A stretch of DNA of 64,000 nucleotides from Cheiracanthium punctorium (lineage: Eukaryota > Arthropoda > Arachnida > Araneae > Cheiracanthiidae). The translations under genes and the position numbers were made by a program. Where the stretch lies: NCBI GenBank assembly GCA_038373885.1, contig JAWZYV010012397.1, forward strand, positions 186,001-250,000, given 5' to 3'. The notes under the pieces were generated by a model, which saw only the letters and a list, made by a program, of their open reading frames with translations, was not told where the DNA came from and made no database searches. Positions 49,907 to 62,221 of this stretch are shown in pieces (the stretch's first letter is position 1; each line of letters opens with the position of its first letter).

Positions 49907-50860
49907 TAACAAAACAAATGTCATTTTAAAGTCAATTTTTGCATATATAGACGTGTGAGAGCCCGCATACACCTATTTTCACTATGCTCTGTGCAGCGCA
50001 GACCTCTACGTGCAAGTGATGAATTCCACCACGCATATGATGACAACATTAAACAGATATCGGTTTTTATTTAAAGAATTTTAAACTTTTGAGAATGCAT
50101 CAAGACTTATTGCATGGGACTTTACTGTTAGATTAAAAGTTTTAAACCTTCATAAAGATTGACTGAAATGTAGATGAATGCATTGAATTTTAAAGTTTAA
50201 ACTTTCAAGAAGCTATTTGTAGAGCTAAAATTTTTATGAAAATGCTTGATGTATAATGCAGTACAGCAAATCACTCAATTCATTTGCATATATTTACCGA
50301 AACATTCTTTTTAAAGTGTAACTAAATTTTCGATGGAAAAAATATAAAAACGTTTACGGGGTCTTGTAGCTTATCCATAAGCATAAAACGTAAGAAGTCT
50401 TAAAGTTTTCATTTTTTTGTTTTAGAACTTAAATACTTGTGCTTTAACGAAGCATGGAAGTAAGCTATATTTCTTACATCGAATATAAAGTAACTTTTAA
50501 AAAATCAGTAACTAAATCTTCTCATTATTTCATTCCATTTGATTCCAAGACCCAGAACATGACTTGAAGCAAATGAAATTCATTTTTATTTTACTTAATT
50601 CATTTTTAGTTTACTTTGTCGCATTACAGTACTAAAGATTTTTTTTCATTTCTAGAGAACACTTTAAAAGTTATTTTTAATTTTTAGTCTTCCAAAGAAT
50701 TACCAGTTAAACTATTAACACGTACTTTTATGGGAAGTTTGAAATATGCGTTTATTTGGGCACTTAATTAAAAATTGAATAAATGTATAATTATTTTGGA
50801 TCACAATGTATCATGGAAAAAGAAAGTTATCCGTAAATTTGCAAAGTATCTTACTTGATA
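49907..50860. other. Intergenic DNA, no recognised features
   Basis: AT-rich sequence between the candidate 3' end at 49905 and the Helitron start. Confidence 0.4.
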
Positions 50861-51129
50861 TCTATATAAATAAAATTTTACTTTTGTCTGTACATTTCTT
50901 GGAATTCAAAAATTTTGCGATTTCTATCCGTTTCAAGCACCCGGGAATCCGATGCGATCCTTAAAAAAAGTTTGTCTGTCTGTCATTCTGTCCTTCTGTC
51001 GTACTGTCATTCTGTCGTTCTGTCATTTCTGATCACGTCGACGAAGCATTTGATTTGTGTATGAAGTGCATCACGAAAACATAGCGACAGAAAGCGAGAT
51101 TGAGATTGAAATCGTTCAATGCGTATGTG

Positions 51130-52565
51130 TCAGCTCACTAAAACGACTGAGCGATGTATGAATGGGTGTCACATGCTCAACTTAAAACATAGGCGTCGAC
51201 TTTTTAAAAAATCTTGATTAGATTTTCAGATTTTGCCAAAATCATTTCAAACTGCGTAAATTTGTGTTCAAGCATCACTTAAAAACGACTGAAGCGAATG
51301 ATATGAAATTGGGTGTCATGATAGGTGGTCACTCAACTTAAAACATAGGCGTCGAATTTTTAAAAAATCTTGATTGGATTTTGAGATTTTGCGAAAATCC
51401 TTTCAAACTGCGTAAATTTGTGTTCAAGCATCACTTAAAAACGACTGAAGCGAATGATATGAAATTGGGTGGCATCATAGGTGCTCACTCAACTTAAAAC
51501 ATAGGCTTCGAATTAAAAAAAAATCTTGATTAGATTTTACGATTTTGCGAAAATCATTTCAAACTGCGTAAATTTGTGTTCAAGCATCACTTAAAAACGA
51601 CTGAAGCGAATGATATGAAATTGGGTGTCATGATAGGTGGTCACTCAAGTTAAAACATAGGCGTCCAATTAAAAAAAAATCTTGATTGGATTTTGAGATT
51701 TTGCGAAAATCCTTTCTATCTGCGTAAATTTGTGTTCAAGCATCACGTAAAAACGACTGAAGCGAATGATATGAAATTGAGTGTCATCATAGGTGCTCAC
51801 TCAACTTAATACATAGGCTTCGAATTAAAAAAAAATCTTGATTAGATTTTGAGATTTTGCGAAAATCATTTCAAACTGCCTAAATTTGTGTTCGAACATC
51901 ACGTAATAACTGCAAAGGTGAAAAAATGATATCTGGTGAAATGATAGGTGGCCACTCACCTTAAACTATAAGTATCTAATTAAAAAATATCGATCCGATT
52001 TCGAGATTTTGTGAAAATCGTTTAAAACTGAGTGAATGTTTGTTCCCGCGTTACGTAATAACGACTAAAGCGAATGATATGAAATTGGGTCACATGATAG
52101 ATGGTTGCTTAACATAAACTATAGGTGTCCAATTTTTTAAACATTTTTATTTGATTTTGAGATTTTGAGAAAATTCTCTCAAAATACGTTTCTATTTCCT
52201 CAAACATCACGTAATAACGACTAATACGAATGATACGAAATTTAGTGTTATGATAGGTAGTTGCTAATCTTAATTTATAGGCGGTGAATTTTTAAAATAT
52301 TTTGATTACATTTTGAGATTTTGCAAAAATCGTTTTAGAATGCTGAAATTTTGTTCAAGCCTCACGAAATAAAGACTGCGGGGAATGAAACGAAATTGGG
52401 TGACATGATAGGTTGTCACTCAACTTAAATTCTAGGCTTCAAATTTTTCAAAATTGTTGATTAGATTTTGAGATTTTGCGAAAATTATTTCAATATGCGT
52501 AAAAATTCGTTCGCGCATCCCATAATTACGACTAAAGCGAATGAAATGATATTACTTAGTGACTC
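51130..52565. repeat. ~156-bp tandem array inside the Helitron, about 10 units
   Basis: The AACGACTGAAGCGAATGA phrase or its variants recur near 51137, 51281, 51437, 51593, 51749, 51903, 52056, 52212, 52366 and 52523, nearly constant at 153-157 bp after the first unit. Units 2-5 are almost identical and the distal units more diverged, so the promoter-side units were probably homogenised or amplified most recently. Same unit family as 4350-5870. Confidence 0.9.
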
Positions 52566-52700
52566 TCTAACCTGTAATATTTTAACAATACATAAAAATT
52601 ATAACTTCGCTTTCTTTACTTTGGCAACATACTACATCCATTCTGTGTACTCCTACAATGCTGACAGAAGTTCTTGCTTTTTGGAAATTTGCATTCACTA

Positions 52701-52717
52701 ACCCGTCAAGGACGGGT
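52701..52717 (+). terminator. Helitron 3' subterminal hairpin
   Basis: Perfect 7-bp stem with a 3-base loop, seven bases before CTAG. In Helitrons this hairpin acts as the replication-transposition terminator. Confidence 0.75.
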
Positions 52718-52728
52718 ACTTCAGCTAG

Positions 52729-55700
52729 TGAGTAATAATTTTGTACGCGTTGTAATAGAACGCGTGTTCATAAAGCTAAATATATTTCTTTAAAAATATT
52801 TGGTATATTTTAAAGTTTCTTTTCTCATATAATGCTTAAACAACTGTAATGGAAGCTACTCGAAACTAGAGAAAAGAACGCATAAGTGTTAATCTAAAAT
52901 TTCATGTAAATTCATTAATGGTTAAAAAGATATGAGCAATTTAAAATTAAATTTCAACTGCGTATGTGCAAAATGCATTAATTATTATTTTTGTATATTT
53001 TTTAGAAAACTGTATAAGCCAGTGTCAATAAATATTGTAGTTGAACGTCTAGAAAATGATAGAAATATCGGAGAAAGATAACTATTTCAGCTACTTTATG
53101 AAAAAAGTTCCTTTAAAGTAGTTTTTACAAAATTGAAATTTTTTTAACTATTCTGCCTATAGATTTAAAATGTGGTCACTCTGTAGAAAACCAGCTATCG
53201 TCTTACTCCTTTCCAAAAATAAATAAAATGTAGATCAATAAGCCACACTGTTTCCAGACTTTCCCTATAGTCAACAATTTGCATGCAGGTTGCTTTGTAA
53301 CTATTATAAATAGAATAAAAATGAGCAAAAACTTTTTTAATTAACTAAAAAGAATAAAATAATTTCCTTTTCGGTTTCCTGGAGTTCTATAATTTTCTAC
53401 GGGTTAAAAAACTACAGAGTGCCCATATTTTATAGCTATGAAATACGAAGGGTTTTCCAAAAATATGAGGAAGGGCAAATAAAAAGAATTCAGAATCACA
53501 TAGCAGTGTTATATAAAAAACGTTGTTTTAATACAATGGTTAGTAATCACTGCACAAAACGTTCTCAGGCCCTTATGGAGTACTGGAAAGATAGCCGTGT
53601 TAGAAAGTGTTATAGAACAATCTAATACGGAGATCAACAAGGAGAAAAAAAGCTTTACATGTTAATCGAGGAAAAATTTCAGTAATAAATCTTAGTTTTT
53701 TCTAGGACTGTGTAAAGCAACATCAGAGTATTGGTTTGTATTTATGTTATTTTTACAAAGGTTATGTTCCAGACCATCAAAGAAATAAAGATTGTCATTA
53801 AAACTGAATGCATGTAATTCACGTAGCAGAATTTCAAAAGCTTAGTATGAGAGATTCATGGCAGAGATGTGGAAGAAGTTAAAACTAAGAAAAGAAATAA
53901 GGATTACTATTTCAAATGAACGGAAACGTCTGACAGATTATTTTAGATAAATTTCTATAAGTACGAAACTGTTCCTTTTTATTATGTTCCGTAAAATTAG
54001 AAGCAAAAGAGCATTTTCGTGGATTCCTGTAAAAAAAATATTACTTCCCAGTGAATCATACCACCAACTACATTTACAGGCCACATATAGAAAGAGATTT
54101 TGAAGATTGTTATGATTTTTTAAAGATTTCCAAAATTAGTTTTACTATTTTAATTATTTGACTAAAAGACTGAATATTTCTGTTCACATTTCTATCACAA
54201 AATATTCATGTATTAAATTTAAAAAAAAGTCTAAATAATATGTTTCTTCCTCTCTTAGAATGATATCATAAAAAAAATATTTGGAATGTGCTTTGAAATT
54301 TTCTTTTTAATAGTAAAATTAATTTAGTAGCAAAATGAAAATGAATCACTTTGCTTCCCTCACATCAATATTGTTTTTAGATAGCAAGTATGCTCATAAA
54401 TCAATGTCTGTACTTTAAAAGATTATTTTTTCTTCCCATGAATGACATTATTAAAAGTCCTTACTTGATATATTTTCGTCTCCGAACAATTAATTGATTC
54501 CGTACAGTCATGTAAGCATGCTAGACACGTAAGCTCTTTGTAAACTCAAATAGTTTGCTTATGATTTTTGTCAAAATGAAATTTAAAACTATATAATGCT
54601 TTGTTTACTAAAGGATTTCTAAATTATAGAGAACTGTTCGAGTTTATGAAAATGAAAATGGTTTAGATCATTTTTCTGCCACTCTTTACACATAAAAATT
54701 TAAAATTTAAGAAAAATCAGCCTAAACCTGGCATTTTAATAGCACAAAAATATCTTTTTTTAAAAGACTTAATTTCTAGGCAGTTCTAAGCATAAATTTC
54801 AATAAAATATTTGTTTATATCTATTAAGATTTTATCTTCATTACTGAATTTATTTTAGATGCAATTAGTACTTGCCACAGAGCTTGTATAATTATTTTAT
54901 AAAAATTTTCCGGTTTAAGAAATTTAATATATTTCATTCAAATCAATAACCAGACCTCTATCGCACATCTGTGCAACAAAAGCCAGTTTTTACTAGAAGA
55001 ATATGAAAATTTCTAATTTTATTTTAAGTGCAGTGATTCGCAGACATTAGCAGAGAGAACAATTTATGCTTAATTAAACTATATTGTTTGAAGGTTCTTT
55101 GTAAGACGTTAAAAAAAATCTGACAATTTCGCAATGTAAATGTTTTATCAATGCTTTTATTTCATTCAAACTAGGCGCCACATTTAATTAAGACAATTTT
55201 TAAAAATTAAATATCAAATTAAATGCTGTAAAATGCAATATTTCTAGCATATTGCCCCATAAAGATGGCAATAATATCCTACAGGAAAGCCAAAAAGAAA
55301 ATCAAACTGTAAATGAAATTGTTAGAAATGAAAATAAAATTGTTAGAAATTAAACGTCTGAATTCTTATCATTCCTGTGCATCGAGATCAATTTTAGATT
55401 TAATATAGATTTTTTTAAGTTTCGTTTGAAATCGTTTATGTTATATTAAATTATTTTTTTAACTGTTTTCAAATTAATTTGCCCATCAACTTTTCCTTTG
55501 ACTCTCATTGCTAGAGTATCAAATTATATTGGAAGTATTTCTAATACTTCCGAGTTTGAAATTAATCACATCTCGTATACAGTTTGGTGAGTTCACCAGT
55601 AGCGTGTGAGACAAATCCATACTATGCATAAGATCCTAATGAACAGCCCATTAATTAAACGTAAGCTGTGTTTGACTTCAAAAGACAAATTGAGTTCGTA

Positions 55701-57185
55701 CACATATTAAAAATGCATGACAATCTCAGTTGAAAGACAAATTCACTTCTTTGCAAGCCTTTTTTTTTCTATGCTGTCTTAATTAATGGCTAGGTCATTA
55801 TACAGCATAATGCATTCAATTTTGTAGTTTTGCTTGTCCCGAAAGTTTGCAAACAGGTAAACAAACTATTTGTTAATCGAAGTAACAGCAATTTATATCC
55901 CCTCTCAAAAAAAATTAATCTCAAATTTGAGAGACGAATGAGGAGCAAAATGCTGTTTGCTATCTAAGGCTGGTACTAATTTCACCTGTTTTGCGATTAG
56001 AATGCAAAACTGGCGTTTTTGTACTGAATACAATGCGTGTTTTCTGTTTTCAGGTATTTCATTAAAAGCGTAGCGAAATCGATTGGGCTCGCCTTCTCCT
56101 GCACCGTAATGATACGTAGTTAACGGATTATCGTAAAAACTACGAATTTTTTTTTCCTTGCTGCTCTTTCCATGAAAAGTTTAAAGTAATTAAGAAATGC
56201 ATTTTCCCTTGCCATGCATTTAATTATTTGCTTGAATGAAGCTGGAATAAGTTGAAATTACTTCATCAATAACAAGTTTCCAACATTTTTACTTGCCTGG
56301 GTTCTGTTTTTTGCTTTGTTTTTCATCTGCCATCTCTCGACGTAATTTTATTGACAGAAGTTTAATTTTTTCCCCCCTTTCTTTTAATCTTGGGTAATTA
56401 GACAACGTTAAAAATGTAGACTTTCAATTAAAATCGCGTCGGTTAAGAAATGCATTGAGGGGTGGGGTGGTACTCTCAACTTCACAAACGGTTCAATTAA
56501 ATAATTAAATAATTCTATCCAATATTAGAAAAAATTAATTTCGGTGGATTATCAGACATTAAGAAGCATCGGCTTCTCCGATCGTTGTTCTTATCGTGCA
56601 GCGAATGTTAAAGATACATTAATTATTTGTACCATTTTTGCTTAATTAGGGAAATGAACACCATCAAAATAATGTTTCTGAATCCAAAATCAGATTAAAA
56701 TAATCTCACAAGTTTAGAAATAATGAACATATAAATATTCAACGTTGATTCGAAGTCTGAAGTACCTTTTATTATTTTTCTCAGATAACTAACTCCCTTT
56801 ATGTTTTTCATTTTATAGAAGAAATGTAAAAACCAAAACAAAATTTTGCACGTAAATTGGTTTAAAATACGGCCTTATTTTGATATATACGTTCATTCAC
56901 ACTATTGTCTTTTAACATCTGCAGACATCATTTTTTAGGTTTTTTGATGCTAAATAGTTAAAAAAGTAAATAGAGAAATTTTTTATCTTTTCTTCTTTAA
57001 TGTCCATAAGTCTTTAAAAATAAAGTGTTCCTCATTTAGCGGAGGACACATAGGAGAAACTTCCATTATCAGTGAATATAGAAAAAACATCGCTCTGTTG
57101 AAGAGAGAAATAAATGTGACAGAAGCGTAGCTGTTTTAATAATTTCGTTAGTAATATTGTTTTAAAAAACGGAAATAAAGTGGTT
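52729..57185. other. Long AT-rich intergenic region, no recognised features
   Basis: No coding motifs or repeats were seen. Open frames up to about 70 codons look like chance. Confidence 0.4.
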
Positions 57186-57189
57186 TTTT

Positions 57190-57225
57190 TACTTCCTTTC
57201 TTTACTTACTGAAGTAAAGGAAGTG
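57190..57225. repeat. Short hairpin of ACTTCCTTT...AAAGGAAGT
   Basis: An inverted repeat pairing ACTTCCTTT-TTTACT with AGTAAAGGAAGT across a TACTGA loop. It is followed by a T/G-rich stretch that leads into the mariner element; probably the edge of another repeat. Confidence 0.5.
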
Positions 57226-57437
57226 TTGTTATCGCGAAAAATTTTGCTGTCATCGATTATTTTGCAGAGCCGATTTTGACCATTCCTAATTTTCTTTGCA
57301 AATTTTACATGACGTCTCAGAGTACGCGTGTATATAAGTATGCATGTACACGTGTATGGATGTTTGATCCATTTTGACGAACCATAAATCCGTTTAGACA
57401 AGTTTTGCGGTGATACCTGTCGATGTGAACGAATGTA

Positions 57438-58248
57438 TGGACAAGGAGTTTCACGAAGGACCCTAAAGGTTGACGATATATAATTCAAAAACGGTGATTG
57501 ATAGAAGAACAAAATCATTGGTATGGTTATTAAAAAAAATTTAAGAATTTGATACAGCAGTAAAAGGATTTCAGTTACAAATTGCGACGATAGGCTGCAA
57601 GCAGACATACGCATTTCAGAAAGACTGCTCAAGCACCGAATACAATCATTTGTCGAGAATTTCGACGTAGCAAGCACAATCTGCGATCTTGGGGCATCGA
57701 AAACATTCTATTCTCCAATGCAGATCGCTCCATTGACCAAAACGTATCTCTTAGGTTGCGATCTCCTGCAGAGGCATCATTGGGCCCTTTTTCTTGAAAG
57801 AAACAGTGACATTTGACCGGTACATTTTGTGCTTTCGAAGCAATTTGTCATCACTCAACTAGATGATCGTCCACGCACGGCATGTTTCATGAAATATGGG
57901 GCTCGCCTACTCCATACACAATTCGCTTTTGACTTTCTGGATGAATACTTCGAAGATAAAGCTATAGCGCTGAACTATTCAAAAATTAAGGGAAAAGTCA
58001 CGAATTAGCCTCTTTATCCCCCCCGGCCTCACTCACTGTGACTACTTCCGGTGGGGCAAACTGAGGGTAATTATATTGCCGCTTACAGCGCCATCTATCG
58101 GCGCAATTTGTAATCAAAATTTTGTGTTTTGTGTATCAAATTCTTAAAGGTTTTTTTTCATAAACATACTACTTGTTTCATGATTCTATCAATCACCGTT
58201 TTTGAGTTATTTATTTTCAAAATTGGGGATCCTTCGTGAGACATCCAG
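57438..58248 (+). mobile_element. Mariner-like deletion derivative, 811 bp, TA-flanked, ~165-bp inverted repeats
   Basis: TA at 57436-57437 and 58249-58250 brackets inverted repeats that run from about 57438 to 57602 and back from 58248 to 58083. Landmarks present in both, in mirror order: TTTCACGAAGGA/CTCACGAAGGA, a perfect 19-bp CAAAAACGGTGATTGATAG (57486-57504 and 58186-58204), TTAAGAATTTGATACA, and TTACAAATTGCG. The ~480-bp interior retains only the distal part of a transposase. Layout and end sequence parallel the element at 35997-36761, and both have CAGCGCCATCT beyond the transposase fragment. Confidence 0.72.
57775..58070 (+). pseudogene. Mariner-like transposase fragment (second and third catalytic motifs)
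   Basis: Fragments read KETVTFDRYILCF and, in another frame, RTACFMKYGARLLHTQFAFD then FLDEYFEDKAIALNYSKIKG, and finally THCDYFRWGKLR (58031-58066). This is the order of the mariner core: QDGARPH around the second Asp, then a LDYPK-G segment, then SPDLNPCDYFLWG around the third. The second Asp is lost (MKYGA where relatives have MQDGA), the third Asp is kept in CDYF, and there are stops and frame changes. The enzyme is dead. Confidence 0.7.
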
Positions 58249-58250
58249 TA

Positions 58251-59393
58251 CGTATGTATGTGTGTAACTTGCAGAATTCAAAACATTTAGCTAAAAGGTT
58301 GAAATTTAAAATTTGGGGATGTAGTAACATGCAGTTTTGTAACTCCATTTTTGATCGCAATCGACAGGGTATCTTATTTACAGGATTGTTGGGATACACC
58401 AGCAAGAAAAAAAGGTTTATAATAAGTGAATGAATAAGTTAAATAATAAATTGACAATCGTGTTAAAAATCAATGAAAATAAAAGTGGCCGAGAAATAGC
58501 AGGGGAATTTGGGAAGGAAATGGCGTGTCAGAGGTCAAGATTTTAAATAACTATCAGTAACAAGATGGAGCCAATTCTGACGTTATTGAAAAATTTTAGT
58601 GTCATACATATATAAATTATTTTTTGCTAGAGTTATATATTTTAATTCTTTCAGAGTAAATTATACAAAATACGTAAAGTATATAAAAAGGCAAAGTAGA
58701 AGAGAAGCTCCTCACCAGTTCAATATTATACTGACGATATTTGAGAAATAGTTTTACTACTATTAAATAATTTATTTTATTTGTTTTTCTGAAGAATGTC
58801 TCAAAGCAACTATAATTTTGCCATTTATTGAAATCACAAAATCAGGGTCTTAATATCTAGCTGCTGTGTGGGTGAAATTTTTAATGCCATTCACACAGAT
58901 TTTCCCGATGAATTCACCGGTAATTTACTGATAGCCACCGATGGAGGCATTATTTTTTAAAAAATCGCAATTCATGTTTGCCAGTAGAATTCCCCAATTG
59001 CTCGTTGAATATGTTTTACTCACCCAGCAGTTTGTTGCTTGTTTTTGTTCATTAATGAGTAGACCACACATCGAAAGAAATCTCGTGGATTTAACTAGCA
59101 CGATCAAGTGGACCACTATAAATTGCCAAAAAGGAATCAGAGTTCCTCTGAGAACTTGGCTGTAATCTAAAAACTGTACTTTGAAAATATCAAAATGACA
59201 GTATTTTAAAAATATCGGTATCAATCACAAGTTGCTAAATGGCAGAAAATAAAGAATCTAACTTTAGATTTTTTTTTAGCAAGGGGGTAAGTAATATTAG
59301 GAATACATTTTCTCAGTTGAATTCTTTCACCTAGATATATTCATCAGTGCGTAAAAAACACGCAAAATACTGGTGTTAAACTTTGAAATAAAT
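58251..59393. other. Intergenic DNA, no recognised features
   Basis: Short open frames on both strands overlap at 58217-58433 and 58925-59224, but no motif was recognised in them. Confidence 0.4.
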
Positions 59394-59400
59394 AAAAACT

Positions 59401-59518
59401 TTGTGAAAAAACACATAAAAGAATACTTATAACAAGATACGATCGTTTCGACTGAAAATTTCTTCAGTCTCATCAATCAGTTATAAGTATCATTTTATGT
59501 ATGTTTTTTCACCAAGTT
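59401..59518 (-). ncRNA. Hammerhead-ribozyme-like motif with long stem I
   Basis: On the minus strand the order is: TTGATGA (plus 59470-59476), stem II GACTGAA-GAAATT-TTCAGTC (7 perfect pairs, 59450-59469), GAAA (59446-59449), a tiny stem III CGATCG, then GTA, with the predicted cut after the A at 59438. Sequences outside it, GTGAAAAAACATACATAAAA...ACTTATAAC upstream and GTTATAAG...TTTTATGTGTTTTTTCAC downstream, pair to make a stem I of more than 30 bp with bulges. This is the layout of a type I hammerhead with a minimal stem III, as found in Penelope-like elements and retrozymes. One core base differs: the conserved C3 of CTGATGA is T, so self-cleavage may be weak or lost. Confidence 0.6.
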
Positions 59519-59529
59519 TTTCGCTATTT

Positions 59530-60295
59530 TAATATTCATTAGTGCTTTCAAACAGATTTAGAGAGTCAGAAATTGAAGAGAAAACAACCATTCCTTGAGG
59601 TCACTGGCCAATCTCTTACGATTGACAATAGAGCACACGCACAGTCCAATTTTTTAGGCGAAGAAATAGTTTCTATCCAGTCTCTACCCTATAGAGATGG
59701 ATAGCACTAACTAGCAGATGTAGCAGATGAACACTAGAGCTGAGAACGCCGTTTTTCCTTTTGACGGTAAGTCATTTTCTAAATAAGTTACTAGGATAAA
59801 TGATGGGTAGGTGTGTGAAGGTTTCAGCCGAGCGAGATAATGGGTTGCTGTATGTATTTTCTCGCCCACCCACTGCTCCATCTTTCTTAGAATTTTTTAT
59901 TTTTGCAGGTACACAGGTTCCAATTTTTAATTTTATCAAGCGACGGTTTTAGTACACATTTATACTAATTTAATTTCTTCTTTCACAGACAGATTGCGCG
60001 GGCGATTTTAATAACTACTCATTTTATTAAGCGGCGGGTACTGTATAGTAAAAATTTTATCAACCCAACATCAACAAAAGAAGTGCGTTTCGAAACGGGG
60101 GTGGGTTTGGGAGGGGGGGTTTAGGAATGGAGACTAAAAGGTGATCTCTACGCAATTTAAGAGTCAATCTATTTATATAAAACACTAACGTATGCGGTAT
60201 CAAAATCGACGATATTCCTACGCTGCAAATGGTAACAACTAGATGGGAACATTAACTTAATAGCAATAACTCATGCGCAAAAATTCAAATTAACA
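59530..60295. other. Intergenic DNA, no recognised genes
   Basis: Mixed composition, with a G-rich run at 60106-60120 and a slightly more complex part at 59800-60010 of unknown origin. Confidence 0.35.
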
Positions 60296-60301
60296 CATAT
60301 T

Positions 60302-60662
60302 GGACCGCCGTCCTATTTATAGGACAGTTGAATTAAATGCTGATAAAATTAAACTTAAAAAAAATCTACATAAAACTTCTTGTAAATTACGACAAGTAGG
60401 CAAAATTTAATATACCGATAAAAAAAAATGGAATTTTGGAAAAAAATAATGAAAAAAAGCTTTAAATTTACCCCTTAAAATGTCATTGCTTTAAGCCATT
60501 AAATAATTATAAAAATATTTTTTTTTTCCTTGAACAAACCTATTCAGTTTTTTAATAGATCCTCAGTGTTTTTCAAAACATTAAGAATAACCATGGAAAA
60601 AATAAATATTACAGACATGAAACTGGTGTTTTCTAACTCTCTTATAAATAGGACAACGGTCC
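60302..60662. mobile_element. Small TIR element (MITE), 361 bp
   Basis: The left end GGACCGCCGTCCTATTTATA and the right end read inward GGACCGTTGTCCTATTTATA are inverted repeats with two mismatches in 20. The interior is AT-rich and non-coding. No clear target duplication was seen, so the superfamily is open. Confidence 0.6.
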
Positions 60663-60795
60663 TATACATACTTTTTTTTTAAGTCACTCATACTTCTAGA
60701 TCACATTACTTGAATTCAGGGAACAATGTACCTTTTTATTTTTTCATCCTCGGTGGCAGGGAGTAATTAAAAGGAGGAAAGTTTTTCACTTTTTG

Positions 60796-61744
60796 TCACT
60801 GATTGTCGGAATGCGCCCCGAGTCGGCAGACCAACGAAACTGGGAGATAGAGATCGACGGGTGCTGTCCAGAGAAATTCGGAAGAACCGCACCCAACCGA
60901 TGGACCTCATCCGCGAGGAGTTTCAACAGCCATCCGGGAGTATTGTTTCAATGAATACCATCCGTAAGGAAGCACATCTGCTTGGTTTTCATGGGCGTGC
61001 TGCTGCCCATAAGCCTTTGATCACAAAGTCCAACCGCGCTGCTCGGTTACTGTGGTGCAAAAGACATCGAAATTGGACCGCAGATCAGTGGAAACGGGTT
61101 CTTTGGAGCGACGAATCAAGGTTCACCCTTTACTGTTCAGATGGCAGGGTCTGGGTCTGGCGTCTTCCTGGAGAACGTCTCCTGCCAGAATGCATTGTGC
61201 CAACAGTCAAGTTCGGCGGAGGTGGAATTATGGTCTGAGGGTGTTTCTCCTGGTATGGAGTGGGACCCTTGGTCCCCATTAATGGTAAGCTCCACGCCGT
61301 TGCCTACTGCACTATTTTGGATGACAATGTGCTTCCTATGTTGTGGCAGTTTTACGGGTTGGACCCCTGTTACTTTCAGGACGAAATGCTAGTTGTCATG
61401 TTTCAAAGTTAACCAAGGGTTGATATGGTGACAATGGAGTTCATCGAATGGACTGGCCTGCCCAGAGCCCAGACTTGAACCCTATAGAGAACCTCTGGGA
61501 CGAGTTGGATCGCCGAATTAAGGGGGTGCACTACCCGTCCAAAATTGGAGAAGGAACTATGTCTACTCAAAGTCGAGTGGAAGACAATACAACTGGCTGT
61601 AATACAATGACTTGTGGAGAGTATGCCCCGGAGGGTTCACGCTATAATTGCTTCTCGTGGAGGCTCTACCAACTATTGATTTTGAATAAAGTTAGTTTTT
61701 CTTTTCTATCACAAGTGTCCAAATACTTATTGGTTGACAGTGTA
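60796..61744 (+). mobile_element. Decayed Tc1 element, 5' truncated, right end preserved
   Basis: The transposase relic runs to a right end TATTGGTTGACAGTGTA (61728-61744), read inward TACACTGTCAACCAATA. This matches the usual Tc1 CA(G/C)TGTCAACC terminal sequence and TA target. The matching left terminal repeat and the first helix-turn-helix are absent, so about the first 300-400 bp of a typical 1.6-kb Tc1 element are missing. Confidence 0.78.
60798..61684 (+). pseudogene. Tc1 transposase (DD34E) pseudogene
   Basis: Reading starts without ATG in a [14 protein letters not shown] stretch and continues [10 protein letters not shown], the second DNA-binding helix-turn-helix ([20 protein letters not shown]), then [12 protein letters not shown] with the first catalytic Asp and [10 protein letters not shown]. 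There a TGA (61236-61238) replaces the Trp of the usual MVWGCFS. The frame goes on as [20 protein letters not shown] and DPCYFQD, where a small deletion shifts the frame inside the second-Asp motif (usual FQDDNARCHV). After another stop, DWPAQSPDLNPIENLWDELD holds the third acidic residue (Glu), and the C-terminal LVESMPRRVHAIIASRGG is in yet another frame. At least two stops and two to three frameshifts make it inactive, though all regions downstream of the N-terminal truncation are recognisable. Confidence 0.88.
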
Positions 61745-62221
61745 GCCACGGACTAAAGCACATATTAGCCTCTTTTATATTATTGTAACCAAGGATGCGT
61801 ATTAAATAATGTAACCATACTGCATAAATACCAGGTTGCTAATTTTGGCACAATAACACTGGTGTTATTAAACTAAAAAAGTACCCATTAGCGGAACCAT
61901 GAAGCTCATGAATAGAATGGCACCACACTCATTTGAGAAAGCCCGCAGCTTCTGCAACAAAGAAGTATTTCTGCAGGAATTTATAACGAATGAACGTTAT
62001 CATCCAATGCAGTACTTTTGTAATCATTTTATGAATGGAAATGTCACTAATTATGTCTTTTCATACATTTTGAAATGTTAGTACTTGGCATTGCCACCAT
62101 GGCCACCATTGGCTTTTATATTTGGCAAATACTGATAAAACAAAGAAATAGGATTTTTGTTGAAAGGAATCCAATAATTTAGCCAACAGTATAAAGAACA
62201 GTACGGTACGGAGAGGCGAAG
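61745..62221. other. Intergenic DNA between the Tc1 end and a candidate element end
   Basis: Nothing recognised. Confidence 0.4.

Larger units (their letters stand above)
50861..52728 (+). mobile_element. Non-autonomous Helitron, 1868 bp, with internal tandem array
   Basis: The left end is TCTATATAAATAAA directly after an A (50860). The right end is a perfect 7-bp hairpin ACCCGTC-AAG-GACGGGT (52701-52717), seven bases, then CTAG (52725-52728) directly before a T. A TC start, subterminal 3' hairpin, CTRR end and insertion between A and T are the defining marks of Helitrons, which move by rolling-circle replication. No Rep/helicase is present, so it would be mobilised in trans. Next to the left end lies a degenerate TCTGTC/TTCTG run (about 50972-51030). 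The interior is a ~156-bp tandem array. Confidence 0.8.

Noticed and set aside
57189..57677. 162-codon minus-strand open frame, the longest in the window
   Set aside because: It lies over the left inverted repeat of the mariner derivative and its flank; the protein has no recognisable features.
60700..60796. Left terminal repeat of the Tc1 element
   Set aside because: No sequence resembling the inverse of TATTGGTTGACAGTGTA was found upstream; the element is treated as 5' truncated.
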